Origin: Chitinophaga sp. sic0106
GTDB lineage: Bacteria > Bacteroidota > Bacteroidia > Chitinophagales > Chitinophagaceae
Assembly: GCF_019219075.1 (NCBI RefSeq)
Contig: NZ_JAHUWJ010000006.1
Location: forward strand, 1 to 64,000
Length of the DNA stretch: 64,000 nucleotides
Direction of reading: 5' to 3'
Positions 54,477-63,674 of the stretch are shown piece by piece. The position numbers and the translations under genes were made by a program. How positions within the stretch are numbered: position 1 is the stretch's first letter; the number at the start of each line of letters is the position of its first letter. The notes beneath the pieces are model-generated. The model saw only the letters and a list, made by a program, of their open reading frames with translations, did no database searches and was not told the origin of the DNA.

Positions 54477-54603
54477 TTGATTTTCCCGCCTTTATATTCA
54501 ACATCTCTGCTGGTACTGCTGTTAAGCAGGTATCCACGTGCAAATTTTTATCATTGAAGTATTTATTTATTTCATATTTGACTGGTATTGTTATATTTAC
54601 AAT

Positions 54604-54948
54604 ATGCAAGTCGTATTTCAAATCACAACTGCCGGGGAGGATATGCATAAAGCCATGTTGGGTCAGATCCGGAATCTGCTGACTTATGCAGCAGGCAAGG
54701 GGCAGGCCGTGCGGGTGGAAGTAATAGTGCATGGCGGGGCATGGCCTTTATTAATGCATGACAGCCCGTCGGCCAACGCGGTGGCAGTACTCGCTCAAGA
54801 TAAGGTGGCATGGCTGATTTGCAGGAATACGATGAACAGTCAACACGTAACGGAATCGGAGTTATTGCCTTTTGTGGAAATAGTGCCTGCAGGGGTGGGA
54901 CATCTGGTGGAGCGGCAAATGGAGGGATGGGCTTATATCAGATGTTAA
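54604..54948 (+). CDS. DsrE/DsrF-like sulfur-relay family protein
   Basis: From the ATG at 54604 the product is 114 residues; the upstream open codons encode an implausible aromatic leader. The fold pattern fits DsrE-like proteins: QVVFQITTAGEDMHKAMLGQ, VRVEVIVHGGAWPLL, CRNTMNSQHVTESELLPFVEIVPAGVGHLVERQMEGWAYI. The single cysteine in ICRNTM is at the usual DsrE position and could carry sulfur. No sulfur-oxidation genes are near, so the role is unknown. Confidence 0.8.
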   Translation: MQVVFQITTAGEDMHKAMLGQIRNLLTYAAGKGQAVRVEVIVHGGAWPLLMHDSPSANAVAVLAQDKVAWLICRNTMNSQHVTESELLPFVEIVPAGVGHLVERQMEGWAYIRC

Positions 54949-55127
54949 TGGATTTCTTTATGGAGGAATTGTATTATTAGTTTATTTTTACATTTTAAAT
55001 ATTAATATTTGTTCGGTGTAACGTGGATAGCTACACGATTAGTACTTGTGTAGCAAATAAAACAATGACAAATTGCGTTATATAGATTATTCAATTATAC
55101 CGGACTAACCTCTTAAAAACTGACACC

Positions 55128-55988
55128 TTGAAAATCAGAAAATCTACCGGAATACTATTGTTATTCTTGGCAATCCCATTTATCAGTATGGCGCAGGACT
55201 GGCATGTCGGCGCATTTTTGGGAATCAGCAATTACAGTGGAGATCTCGTGGAACAGAAGGTAGACTTGAAGTACACCCGGCCAGCGCTGGGAATTTTAGT
55301 CAGAAAAGATTTTAATCGTTATTTTTCTCTCCGGGGCGCCATTACCTATGGCGTGGCTGCCGGCGCCGACAGCACCAACGCCAATACGGCTTTAGTGGCG
55401 CGCAACCTCAGCTTCCGCAGCCGTATTATTGAGTTTGCATTAATAGGAGAACTAAACTTTTTGGATATAGACGAAAAGGGCTTTACGCCATATGTGTTTG
55501 CAGGTATTGCCGGTTTTGGATTTGACCCGCAGGCCAAAGACCAGTCTGGCAACTGGGTACGACTCCGCCGCCTGGGTACTGAGGGGCAGGGCTTACCACA
55601 ATATCCTGATCGTTTACCATACGATATGTTCACTGTGTCAGTACCATTCGGGGTAGGCTTCAAGGCTATCCTGAGCGATCGCTGGACACTGGGCTTTGAA
55701 TTGGGACTGCGTCCAACCATTACCGATTACCTGGATGATGTAAGTAAAACATATGTAGATCAGAACACGCTGCTGGCTTATCGTGGACAAGCTTCTGTTG
55801 ATATGGCTTACCGTGGTGATGAAGTAAGCAAGTTGACACCAGGAACCTATCCGGTAGATGGCAGCAAAAGAGGTTCTGATAAATATAAGGATTGGTATGG
55901 TTTCACCGGCTTTACCATCACCTACCGCCTGGGCAACGGTGGTAATCCTTGGGGCAGGGTAAATGCTACCCGTTGTCCGCGATTCTAA
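55128..55988 (+). CDS. DUF6089-like outer membrane beta-barrel protein
   Basis: This 286-residue protein starts at TTG (KIRKSTGILLLFLAIPF is a proper signal peptide and no ATG is available upstream in frame). The mature part has alternating beta-strands with aromatic girdle residues and the DUF6089 opening DWHVGAFLGISNYSGDLVE, common in Bacteroidetes. It ends in a barrel-type strand. The family is thought to be outer membrane located, function unknown. A strong terminator follows at 56058. Confidence 0.75.
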   Translation: MKIRKSTGILLLFLAIPFISMAQDWHVGAFLGISNYSGDLVEQKVDLKYTRPALGILVRKDFNRYFSLRGAITYGVAAGADSTNANTALVARNLSFRSRIIEFALIGELNFLDIDEKGFTPYVFAGIAGFGFDPQAKDQSGNWVRLRRLGTEGQGLPQYPDRLPYDMFTVSVPFGVGFKAILSDRWTLGFELGLRPTITDYLDDVSKTYVDQNTLLAYRGQASVDMAYRGDEVSKLTPGTYPVDGSKRGSDKYKDWYGFTGFTITYRLGNGGNPWGRVNATRCPRF

Positions 55989-56057
55989 TAAGAGCAATAC
56001 CAGTACAGCGTTTGGCTGATATATTAATACCTCCGGACAAAGTCTGTTCATACATTT

Positions 56058-56089
56058 AAATCCTCCGCAACCTGCGGGGGATTTTTTTT
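56058..56089 (+). terminator. Rho-independent terminator behind the DUF6089-like gene
   Basis: AAATCCTCCGCA (56058-56069) pairs with TGCGGGGGATTT around ACC, followed by eight T. It is 70 bases after the stop codon. Confidence 0.88.
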
Positions 56090-56247
56090 GGCACAGATGT
56101 TGAATTTATCTGTTTCAACAGGTAAAAATGCAGCCACCAGCTTATAACCAGGTGGAAACATTACGAATCGCGGAGAGGAGTAGCATTAATACGGAAGTAG
56201 TAAGTTGGTGTGCAACAACCTGTATTCATAACCTAATCAGATGTGCC

Positions 56248-56404
56248 ATGAAAAAAATATTAGCCTTAGCAGCAATGATGGTGATGGCTTTCGTGGCTTA
56301 CATCTCATCATCATAAACACAATCAATACGCCAATGCTGTCATAACCAATTCCTACGGAACGTTTGCCATCAGCGGCACTTACGAAGCTGATCAACGCGC
56401 TTGA
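56248..56404 (+). pseudogene. Frameshifted small secreted peptide gene
   Basis: ATG at 56248 encodes a clear signal peptide (MKKILALAAMMVMAFVAYIS) but the frame stops at 56316 after 22 codons. In the +1 frame the sequence continues HHHKHNQYANAVITNSYG, then TFAISGTYEADQRA, and ends at TGA 56402-56404. Joining the two gives a plausible secreted peptide of about 51 residues. One base gained or lost near 56305-56310, where CAT repeats occur, would explain the break. A 62-codon frame from 56128 only adds an unlikely leader. A sequencing error or a programmed shift is also possible. Confidence 0.5.
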
Positions 56405-56456
56405 TTAACACCTGTAATAATTTGTACCAGCCAATCTTGAACTAAAAACCAAAAAA

Positions 56457-56768
56457 ATGAAAAAACTAATCCTTCTGACAGTGTTGATCGGCGGAGCCGT
56501 AGTCACCACCTATGCGCAAAGAGGTTATGGACATGGCAGAGGCCATGGCAACGGCCACTACAAATCATATGAGCGCTATGATCGCAGACATTGTGATTAC
56601 CGCCGCTACGATGATTGCAGACCACGACGTGTAGTGGTATATGACAGACCAAGATACAGACCAGCTTATTATGTACCCGCACCGCCACCAGTGGCAGTGA
56701 TTCCGGTACCAGTGCCTGTAGCAAGACCCAGAGCGGTTTTCCATGCAGGTGTTACCATCGTTAATTGA
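56457..56768 (+). CDS. Small secreted Arg/Tyr/His/Pro-rich protein
   Basis: This 103-residue protein has a signal peptide (MKKLILLTVLIGGAVVTTYAQ, cleavage near 20). The mature part starts with a GYGHGRGHGNGHY stretch, then an RY-rich segment with two cysteines (HCDYRRYDDCRPRR), and a proline/valine-rich end (VPAPPPVAVIPVPVPVARP). Such composition suits a cell-surface or metal/polyanion-binding protein, but no family is assigned. It follows the broken small peptide gene by 52 bases and has its own terminator. Confidence 0.65.
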   Translation: MKKLILLTVLIGGAVVTTYAQRGYGHGRGHGNGHYKSYERYDRRHCDYRRYDDCRPRRVVVYDRPRYRPAYYVPAPPPVAVIPVPVPVARPRAVFHAGVTIVN

Positions 56769-56789
56769 TAACTGAAAAATGAAAAATTG

Positions 56790-56825
56790 AAATGCCATCC
56801 GGATTAAAAACGGGTGGCATTTTTT
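56790..56825 (+). terminator. Rho-independent terminator behind the Arg/Tyr-rich gene
   Basis: AAATGCCATCCG (56790-56801) pairs with CGGGTGGCATTT (56811-56822; one T-G pair) around a 9-base loop and ends in a T-run. Confidence 0.8.
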
Positions 56826-56843
56826 ATTGATAATGGGGATGGT

Positions 56844-56851
56844 TACATTTG
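56844..56851 (+). promoter_or_regulatory. -7 box before the DUF6265-like gene
   Basis: TACATTTG matches TAnnTTTG and gives an 18-base leader to ATG at 56870. No exact -33 TTTG is found. Confidence 0.45.
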
Positions 56852-56869
56852 TACTTCTCAGCTAATAAT

Positions 56870-57376
56870 ATGCGAAACCGACATCTACATAAATTAATCA
56901 CGCTAACGGCCACACGCTGTTTGTTGCTGATTGCCGTCGGTGGCGCCTGGCAAACAGTCAGCGCACAAGCCAGTGTTAAAGACTTCCCTTATCTGAAAAA
57001 ACTCGCAGGTACCTGGAAAATGAATACCCGCAAAGGTTCTGTGGTAGAGCAATGGCAGCAGGTGAATGACTCCACCTGGTATGGCCGCACCTGGCGTGTA
57101 GCCGAGGGCGATAGTTCCCTGCAGCAATCCATTAGTCTGGTGAAACAGGGAGATGCGATTTACTTTATGCCCGTATATACCGGCCATGAAACACTGGTGC
57201 CGGTGAAACTGAAAGTAAGAGTGCTGAAGCCGATCGGCTTTGTGGCAGAGGACCTGAAAAACGATTTTCCGCAAAAGGTGACCTACCGGTTTTCTGCCCC
57301 GACGGTGCTGGAAGCACGTGTACAGGGAACACGGGACGGGACTATTGAAGAATACATCTTCAAGTATAATAAATAA
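56870..57376 (+). CDS. Secreted DUF6265-like protein
   Basis: From the ATG at 56870 the product is 168 residues with a signal peptide (CLLLIAVGGAWQTVSAQA). The mature domain shows the DUF6265 layout: FPYLKKLAGTWKMNTRKGSVVEQW split around residue 45, STWYGRTWRVAEGDS, and the end RFSAPTVLEARVQGTRDG. It looks like a small lipocalin-like beta-barrel; function unknown. The gene is followed by a convergent paired hairpin before the RF3 gene. Confidence 0.75.
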   Translation: MRNRHLHKLITLTATRCLLLIAVGGAWQTVSAQASVKDFPYLKKLAGTWKMNTRKGSVVEQWQQVNDSTWYGRTWRVAEGDSSLQQSISLVKQGDAIYFMPVYTGHETLVPVKLKVRVLKPIGFVAEDLKNDFPQKVTYRFSAPTVLEARVQGTRDGTIEEYIFKYNK

Positions 57377-57434
57377 TAATTCCTTAAATAATGCAAAAAG
57401 CGAAACCGGTATTAGGTTTCGCTTTCTTTTTGCC

Positions 57435-57507
57435 CTGAGTGATCCTGGCCGCAGGCGGGGATCGCTCAGCGCATTTTCCACCCGACCGCAGGTCGCGTGG
57501 AAAATGC
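57435..57507. terminator. Convergent tandem hairpins with GCA loops (paired-hairpin element, copy 5)
   Basis: Hairpin 1 pairs CTGAGTGATCC (57435-57445) with GGATCGCTCAG (57459-57469) and closes GCC-GCA-GGC. Hairpin 2 pairs GCATTTTCCAC (57471-57481) with GTGGAAAATGC (57497-57507) and closes CGACC-GCA-GGTCG, one C-C mismatch. Unlike copies 2-4, no arm is shared. It lies between convergent genes and ends 3 bases before the RF3 stop. Confidence 0.75.
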
Positions 57508-57510
57508 CCG

Positions 57511-59094
57511 TTATTTATGAATTTCTGAAGTAAAATTGAACTGAATCTCAGGATTGTTGGCCCGTTCTGTATTCAGGTACCACTCTGATTCCGCGAGGTA
57601 CACCAGGTGTCCGTCTTTATCTTCCACGATGTTAGCGGATTTGAAGCGGATAAAGTCCTCAATCTTGTTTTTAGGACCAGTGATCCAGCAGGCCTTGAAA
57701 TAAGGCAGGGTATTGAACTGACAGGCAGCGCCATATTCCTGCAGGAGGCGGTACTGGATAACCTCGAACTGGAGATCACCCACACAGCCAATGATTTTGC
57801 GGTTACCTCCATGCTGGGTAAACAGCTGGGCTACCCCTTCATCTGTCAGCTGACGGATACCTTTTTCCAGTTGCTTGGTTTTCATCGGGTCTTTGTTCAC
57901 CAGTTCCTTAAACAGCTCAGGAGAGAAGCTGGGGATGCCAGTGATATAGAATTTCTCCCCTTCAGTGAGCGTGTCGCCGATTTTGAAGTTACCGGTGTCA
58001 AACAAACCTACTACGTCGCCAGGGTATGCATCGTCCACGATATTTTTTTCGCGGGCCAGGAAGCTGTAAGGGTTGCTGAAGCGCACGTCTTTATCCAGGC
58101 GTACGTGTTTATAGAATTTATTCCTTTCGAATTTGCCGGAGCAAACGCGGAGGAAGGCGATGCGGTCGCGGTGACGAGGGTCCAGGTTGGCGTGGATCTT
58201 AAAGATGAAGCCACTGAATTTATCTTCGTGTACATCGATTTCGCGGGTGCTGCTCTCGCGGTTACGCGGTGTAGGTGCAATTTCCACGAAAGTATCCAGA
58301 AGGTCTTTCACACCGAAGTTGTTCACTGCGGAGCCAAAGAAAACCGGTGCCAGCTTACCGTTGAGGTAATCTTCTTTATCAAACTCGTCATATACACCTT
58401 CGATCAGTTCAACGTCGTTACGCAGCTGGGCAGCATCTTTTTCATTGAAATGTTCGTCTATATATTTATCGCTGAGATCTGCCAGATCTACCACATCCTC
58501 ATCTGTAGCTTTTTTATTCGGGAGGAAGTTTACCAGGCTTTTGTTATACAGGTTATATACACCTTTAAAGTCCTTACCCATGTTGATAGGCCAGCTGAGC
58601 GGGCGTACACGGATGGAGAGTTTCTCTTCCAGTTCATCCAGCAGGTCGAACGGGTTTTTACCATCGCGGTCCATTTTGTTTACGTAGATGATTACCGGGG
58701 TATCGCGCATGCGACAAACTTCCATCAGTGCTTCTGTCTGGGTTTCTACCCCTTTCACACAGTCGATTACCAGCACTACGCTGTCCACTGCGGTGAGGGT
58801 GCGGTAGGTATCTTCAGCAAAGTCCTTGTGACCGGGGGTATCCAGGAGGTTCACGAGTACATCGCGGTATTCAAACGTCATTACAGAGGTGGCCACCGAG
58901 ATACCCCTCTGCCTTTCTATCTCCATGAAGTCGGAGGTAGTATGTTTCTTGATTTTATTGGATTTCACCGCACCTGCCGTCTGGATAGCACCGCCAAACA
59001 GGAGGAATTTCTCTGTCAGCGTGGTCTTACCGGCATCCGGGTGGGCGATGATGGCGAAGGATTTTCTTTTATTAATCTCGTTAGCGTACTTCAT
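57511..59094 (-). CDS. prfC: Peptide chain release factor 3
   Basis: RF3 is a translational GTPase that recycles RF1 and RF2 from the ribosome. The 527 residues show G1 AHPDAGKTT (17-25), the switch II motif DTPGHKDF, and NKMD. The early segment [20 protein letters not shown] and the domain III ending FTSEIHK fit RF3 rather than EF-G. A -7 box TACCTTTG lies 22 bases upstream on the minus strand. Confidence 0.96.
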   Translation of the reverse strand: MKYANEINKRKSFAIIAHPDAGKTTLTEKFLLFGGAIQTAGAVKSNKIKKHTTSDFMEIERQRGISVATSVMTFEYRDVLVNLLDTPGHKDFAEDTYRTLTAVDSVVLVIDCVKGVETQTEALMEVCRMRDTPVIIYVNKMDRDGKNPFDLLDELEEKLSIRVRPLSWPINMGKDFKGVYNLYNKSLVNFLPNKKATDEDVVDLADLSDKYIDEHFNEKDAAQLRNDVELIEGVYDEFDKEDYLNGKLAPVFFGSAVNNFGVKDLLDTFVEIAPTPRNRESSTREIDVHEDKFSGFIFKIHANLDPRHRDRIAFLRVCSGKFERNKFYKHVRLDKDVRFSNPYSFLAREKNIVDDAYPGDVVGLFDTGNFKIGDTLTEGEKFYITGIPSFSPELFKELVNKDPMKTKQLEKGIRQLTDEGVAQLFTQHGGNRKIIGCVGDLQFEVIQYRLLQEYGAACQFNTLPYFKACWITGPKNKIEDFIRFKSANIVEDKDGHLVYLAESEWYLNTERANNPEIQFNFTSEIHK

Positions 59095-59116
59095 ATTTAT
59101 GTCAGAAAAATGGCAG

Positions 59117-59124
59117 CAAAGGTA
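59117..59124 (-). promoter_or_regulatory. -7 box of prfC
   Basis: On the minus strand TACCTTTG matches TAnnTTTG; about 22 bases separate it from ATG. Confidence 0.45.
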
Positions 59125-59186
59125 ACTAAATTTTTTATCCGGCTATATTTAGTGTTTACCGGGTAGTAATCTGCAAATAAATCCAC

Positions 59187-59194
59187 TAAATTTG
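59187..59194 (+). promoter_or_regulatory. -7 box of the MacB-like permease gene (predicted leaderless start)
   Basis: TAAATTTG matches TAnnTTTG and ends 4 bases before ATG at 59199. Confidence 0.45.
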
Positions 59195-59198
59195 AAAT

Positions 59199-60452
59199 AT
59201 GATTGCTACCCTGAAAATATTATGGAATAGTTTAAAAATGGCCATACAGGAACTGCGGGTGAATAAACTGCGTACTTTCCTGTCGTTACTGGGCATTACG
59301 ATCGGTATATTCTGTATCATCTCGGTTTTTACCCTCACCAGCAGCCTGGAACGCAACGTGCGTAATAGTCTCAGTGAGCTGGGCGACGATGTTATTTACG
59401 TGCAGAAATGGCCCTGGGGTGGCGGGGGTGAGTACCCCTGGTGGAAATACATGAACCGTCCGGAGCCGGAGTTTAAGGAGTTGAAGCTGATCCAGGAAAA
59501 GGTGCAGGGGGCGAGTTATGTGTCGTTCGACTTCGACGTGAGCGGACGGCGCCTGGAGCTGGGTGATGATTATATGGATGGGGTGACTATGATGGCGGTG
59601 ACGCACGACTTTGACCAGATTCAGCAGCTGGCCATTATTGATGGCCGCTACTTTGCCAATTCTGAGAGCAACAGTGGCACGCCGGTAGGCATTTTGGGCG
59701 CTACCATCTGGGAAGGCCTGTTTGGCTCTGCGGAGGCAGCACTGGGAAAAACGGTGAAGCTGATGGGGCGAGATGTGAAAGTGGTGGGCGTCATGAAAAA
59801 GAAAGGGGAGAGCATGATTGGCGGGCCTAATTACGATAATGCCATTATTATCCCCTATAAATTCGGCCGTACCCTGGTGGACGAGCGCCGTAACGGTAGC
59901 CCGTACATGCTGGTTAAAGCCAAGCCTAATGTATCCCTGGACCAGCTTAAAGATGAGATCCGTTCGGTGATGCGGGCTGCGCACAGGCTGCGTCCTGTGG
60001 AGGAAGATGATTTTGCGATGAACGAAATCACTTCTGCCAATGAAAACCTGAATTCCATATTTGGAGCTATAAATTTAGGCGGGGGATTGATCGCCATATT
60101 TGCCTTGCTGGTGGGTGGTTTCGGGATTGCCAATATCATGTTTGTAACAGTGAAGGAACGCACGAATATTATTGGGTTGAAGAAGGCAATAGGTGCCAAA
60201 AGGCAGGTGATTCTGATGGAATTCCTGCTGGAAGCAGTGATGCTGTGCTTAATTGGTGGAATAATAGGGTTATTGCTGGTGGTGATGCTGGCGACCATTA
60301 TTTCTGCCACCAGTAGCTTCCAGTTGTATATGACCGCAGGTAATATCATATTTGGTTTGAGTTTAAGTGCCGGTGTGGGCATGATTTCAGGTTTTATCCC
60401 GGCTTATAGTGCCAGCAAGCTCGATCCGGTGGTGGCGATAAGAAGCAATTAA
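59199..60452 (+). CDS. MacB/FtsX-type ABC transporter permease
   Basis: This 417-residue protein has an N-terminal membrane segment (about 20-45, LRTFLSLLGITIGIFCIISVF), a large periplasmic MacB_PCD domain (about 50-275) and three C-terminal membrane segments of an FtsX domain (with GGFGIANIMFVTVKERTNIIGLKKAIGAKR). Such permeases work with a MacB-like ATPase in mechanotransmission, lipoprotein sorting or export. No ATPase gene lies beside it, so it must use one from elsewhere. Confidence 0.93.
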   Translation: MIATLKILWNSLKMAIQELRVNKLRTFLSLLGITIGIFCIISVFTLTSSLERNVRNSLSELGDDVIYVQKWPWGGGGEYPWWKYMNRPEPEFKELKLIQEKVQGASYVSFDFDVSGRRLELGDDYMDGVTMMAVTHDFDQIQQLAIIDGRYFANSESNSGTPVGILGATIWEGLFGSAEAALGKTVKLMGRDVKVVGVMKKKGESMIGGPNYDNAIIIPYKFGRTLVDERRNGSPYMLVKAKPNVSLDQLKDEIRSVMRAAHRLRPVEEDDFAMNEITSANENLNSIFGAINLGGGLIAIFALLVGGFGIANIMFVTVKERTNIIGLKKAIGAKRQVILMEFLLEAVMLCLIGGIIGLLLVVMLATIISATSSFQLYMTAGNIIFGLSLSAGVGMISGFIPAYSASKLDPVVAIRSN

Positions 60453-60456
60453 TTTG

Positions 60457-60464
60457 TATTTTTG
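60457..60464 (+). promoter_or_regulatory. -7 box of tsaD (predicted leaderless start)
   Basis: TATTTTTG matches TAnnTTTG and ends 6 bases before the tsaD ATG at 60471. The box and following CCG are the same as those before cobQ. Confidence 0.45.
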
Positions 60465-60470
60465 CCGCTT

Positions 60471-61475
60471 ATGTCAGTGAAAATATTAGCAATAGAATCA
60501 TCTTGTGATGATACCGGAGCGGCAGTGATAGTAGATGGGAAAGTGTTATCCAATCGCATCGCCAATCAGAAAGTGCACGAAGAATACGGGGGCGTGGTGC
60601 CGGAGCTGGCGAGTCGCGCCCACCAGGAAAACATTGTTCCTGTGGTAGACGTGGCGCTCCAGATGGCGGGTGTAAAGAAGGAAGAGCTGAGTGCCATTGC
60701 CTTTACGCAGTCGCCCGGGCTGATAGGCTCTTTGCTGGTAGGTAGCTGCTTTGCCAAATCCATGGCGATGGCGCTGAACATACCGCTGATAGGCGTGCAT
60801 CACATGCAGGCGCACGTGCTGGCCAATTTCATTGACGATCCCAAACCCGATTTTCCATTTCTTTGCCTGACCGTTTCCGGTGGCCATACGCAGATTGTTT
60901 TGTGCGAGAGTCCGCTGAAAATGCGGGTGATAGGCGAAACCCTGGATGATGCTGCCGGAGAGGCTTTCGACAAGAGTGCCAAATTACTTGGGCTGCCGTA
61001 TCCTGGTGGTCCGCTGATCGATAAATACGCCAAAGAAGGCGATCCAAAGCGGTTTAAATTCCCGGAGCCACGTATTCCCGGGCTGAACTTCAGCTTTAGT
61101 GGCCTGAAAACTTCCATTCTCTATTTCCTGCAGGAAAATCAGCAGAAAGATCCGGCATTCATTCAAAACAACCTGGCGGATATCTGTGCTTCTATTCAGC
61201 ATCGGATTGTAAGTATTTTGCTTAACAAGCTGGTAAAGGCAACAGAAGAAACAGGGGTGCGGGATGTAGCCATTGCCGGCGGTGTAAGTGCCAATAGCGG
61301 TTTGCGTACCGCGTTGGAGGAATATGGCAAAAAGCACCACTGGCGTACGTTTATTCCTAAGTTTGAGTATTGTACGGATAATGCGGGCATGATTGCCATC
61401 ACTGCTTATTACAAGTACCTGGCAGGTGATTTCGTATCGCTGGATGCGGTGCCTACAGCCAGGGCAGCCTTCTGA
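60471..61475 (+). CDS. tsaD: tRNA N6-threonylcarbamoyladenosine (t6A37) transferase TsaD
   Basis: TsaD, with TsaB and TsaE, attaches threonylcarbamoyl to A37 of ANN-decoding tRNAs and is essential in most bacteria. From the ATG at 60471 it has 334 residues: MSVKILAIESSCDDTG at the start, the metal-binding HHMQAH (HxxxH) motif, LTVSGGHTQI, GEAFDKSAKLLGLPYPGGP and a late IAGGVSANSG and EYCTDNAGMIA. A start at 60462 (three codons earlier) is less likely. The gene is 18 bases behind the permease gene. Confidence 0.97.
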   Translation: MSVKILAIESSCDDTGAAVIVDGKVLSNRIANQKVHEEYGGVVPELASRAHQENIVPVVDVALQMAGVKKEELSAIAFTQSPGLIGSLLVGSCFAKSMAMALNIPLIGVHHMQAHVLANFIDDPKPDFPFLCLTVSGGHTQIVLCESPLKMRVIGETLDDAAGEAFDKSAKLLGLPYPGGPLIDKYAKEGDPKRFKFPEPRIPGLNFSFSGLKTSILYFLQENQQKDPAFIQNNLADICASIQHRIVSILLNKLVKATEETGVRDVAIAGGVSANSGLRTALEEYGKKHHWRTFIPKFEYCTDNAGMIAITAYYKYLAGDFVSLDAVPTARAAF

Positions 61476-61546
61476 TCCATCACTTTTTCAGCAGTACTTT
61501 AACGATTTAGCGCTATATTGGTTATTCGTTTAGCCAACTCGTTTGT

Positions 61547-63670
61547 ATGATGAAAAAAATATTCTTTGCGTTGCTGCTGTTAGGCGCAACGGGTGTCCGT
61601 GCGCAGCAGCCGGAAGCACTTACTGCCTGGAAGGACCAGAAATATTCCATGTTTATCCATTGGGGAGCGATATACAGCACGCTGGGTGGTGTATGGGAAG
61701 GCAAGCCGGTAACCCGTGGATACAGTGAACAGATACAATCGCATGCAGGCATTTACAGTGATGTATATGGCGACGTAGCCAATCGTTTTAATCCTGCGCA
61801 GTGGAACCCAGATTCCATTGTATTACTGGCCAAAGCGGCCGGTATGAAGTCGGTGGTGATCACCTCCAAGCACCACGACGGTTTTTGCATGTTTAAATCC
61901 GCTTACACAGATTATAATGTGGTGGATGCCACACCTTACAAGCGCGATGTGCTCAAGGACCTGGCGGCAGCTTGTGAGCGCCACGGGCTTAAGTTTGGTT
62001 TGTACTTTTCGCTGATCGACTGGCATTTTCCTCAGGCATATCCGATCAGCAGCAGCAACAGTGATCCTATTACGCCGGAGCATCATGCCTACAACCTGCA
62101 ACAGGTGCGGGAGCTGATGACCAACTACGGACCGGTTTCTGAAATATGGTTTGACATGGGCTCTCTTACAGCACCTCAGAGCCGGGAGCTGGCGGCGCTG
62201 GTGCATTCGCTGCAGCCGGGCTGTATGGTGAGCGGCCGTTTGGGTAATGATGCAGGGGATTTTTGTGTAATGGGAGATAACCAATATCCCGATTATAAAA
62301 TTGCGTCGCCATGGCAAACGCCGGCGTCGGTATATGACGAAACCTGGGGCTACCGCTCCTGGCAGCAGCATGGAAAAGCGGCTGATAAGGCCGATGAAAA
62401 GCTGCGTGGGTTAATTAAAGTGGTGAGCAGGGGAGGTAATTTTCTGCTGAATATAGGTCCGCGCGGTGATGGCTCCGTGGTTGATTTTGAAAGAGAGGTA
62501 TTGCTGCTTAACGGTGCGTGGCTGCAGCAGAACGGGGAAGCTATTTACGGCGCCAGCCCTAACCCTTTTGATACTACGTTTGCCTGGGGCGAAGTGACTG
62601 CCAAGAAAGGGCAGTTGTTCCTGCACTTACTGGATGTTCCGGCAGATGGCAATATTTATCTCCCCGGATTTCATAACAAAATAACCGACATGCGGCTGGT
62701 AGCCGGTAATAAACCCCTGGAAGGAAAAGTGAATGCAGCTGCAGGTGGACTTTTGATTAAACTCCCCGCATCGGCTTTGGCAGGACAGCACATACCTGTG
62801 GTGGCTATTAGTTATGATGGTGCGCTGGATATTACCCCGGTACATTGGCTTAAAGCACCGGCTGTGCTGGATCGCAGCAATGTGGTGCCTTTATTCAGCT
62901 TCTCTGGGGCCGACTATGAAAGCTACTATCGAAGCGAGGTTGGTGAAACATGGGCCTTTACATCTCCCAAAAACAAAAAGATAACCCTACGCTACAGTGA
63001 AGCAGAAAAGGGGAGGACAGTGGCCCTGGAATTGAATGGAACCGTACATGAATTGCCGCTTACAGGAGCTAAAGTGATTCCGCTGAAGAATGACCTGGCG
63101 CAATTGCAATGGGGGGCTGTGTATACCACCGGCGCTATGCGTGGAGGTATTGGTGGCAGCGCGGCCGATCTGCACCAGGTGGATGTTTCGAAACCATTTG
63201 CGGGCAAGCAGGCCTGGACTCTACAGTCTGATCTCAACAATGACGCGACGCACACCTTTGCTGGTGGCCGCAGTACCAACTATTACGTTTTACAGGAAGT
63301 AACCGCACCGCAAGCCGGCGATTACCTGCTGGGCTTCACCAGCGGCGACGGCATACAGGTGTATGTAAACGGGGAGGAGCAGCTGATTCATAACAATCCG
63401 GAGCGGGGAACTACGCAGTCGGAAGTGCTGCTGGTACGCCTGGAGAAAGGAAAAAACCAGCTTGTTGTAAAGCTGTATACACGGTTTGCAAAAGAGCTGC
63501 AATGGGGGATTAACCGCCACGTGCCGCAGCAGTTATACGAGCAGCCAACATCGCTGGAAGTCAAGGGTGGCAGTGGTATTCACCGTATTACCATCAAAGA
63601 TGCCAAAGCAGTTTCGCCACACCGTAATCTGCGGATGCCTGATCTCTCCTTATATTTGCAGTCAAAATAA
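61547..63670 (+). CDS. Secreted GH29 alpha-L-fucosidase
   Basis: This 707-residue protein has a signal peptide (to about residue 19) and a GH29 catalytic domain (about 25-330): FIHWG (36-40), [11 protein letters not shown] (106-116), YKRDVLKDL, and the nucleophile D203 in EIWFDMGS; then [17 protein letters not shown]. The family's usual WFDG is WFDM here. The C-terminal half (about 430-700) holds beta-sandwich domains, one with [15 protein letters not shown] (about 600-625) like a PA14 or carbohydrate-binding module. It would remove fucose from glycans. A putative methyltransferase gene starts 4 bases later. Confidence 0.94.
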   Translation: MMKKIFFALLLLGATGVRAQQPEALTAWKDQKYSMFIHWGAIYSTLGGVWEGKPVTRGYSEQIQSHAGIYSDVYGDVANRFNPAQWNPDSIVLLAKAAGMKSVVITSKHHDGFCMFKSAYTDYNVVDATPYKRDVLKDLAAACERHGLKFGLYFSLIDWHFPQAYPISSSNSDPITPEHHAYNLQQVRELMTNYGPVSEIWFDMGSLTAPQSRELAALVHSLQPGCMVSGRLGNDAGDFCVMGDNQYPDYKIASPWQTPASVYDETWGYRSWQQHGKAADKADEKLRGLIKVVSRGGNFLLNIGPRGDGSVVDFEREVLLLNGAWLQQNGEAIYGASPNPFDTTFAWGEVTAKKGQLFLHLLDVPADGNIYLPGFHNKITDMRLVAGNKPLEGKVNAAAGGLLIKLPASALAGQHIPVVAISYDGALDITPVHWLKAPAVLDRSNVVPLFSFSGADYESYYRSEVGETWAFTSPKNKKITLRYSEAEKGRTVALELNGTVHELPLTGAKVIPLKNDLAQLQWGAVYTTGAMRGGIGGSAADLHQVDVSKPFAGKQAWTLQSDLNNDATHTFAGGRSTNYYVLQEVTAPQAGDYLLGFTSGDGIQVYVNGEEQLIHNNPERGTTQSEVLLVRLEKGKNQLVVKLYTRFAKELQWGINRHVPQQLYEQPTSLEVKGGSGIHRITIKDAKAVSPHRNLRMPDLSLYLQSK

Positions 63671-63674
63671 GGGC

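Noticed and set aside
57607..59166. A 519-codon frame on the plus strand opposite prfC
   Set aside because: It is the antisense of a clear RF3 gene; its product is a featureless V/F/H-rich sequence with no known domain, as expected from the reverse complement of a GC-biased gene.
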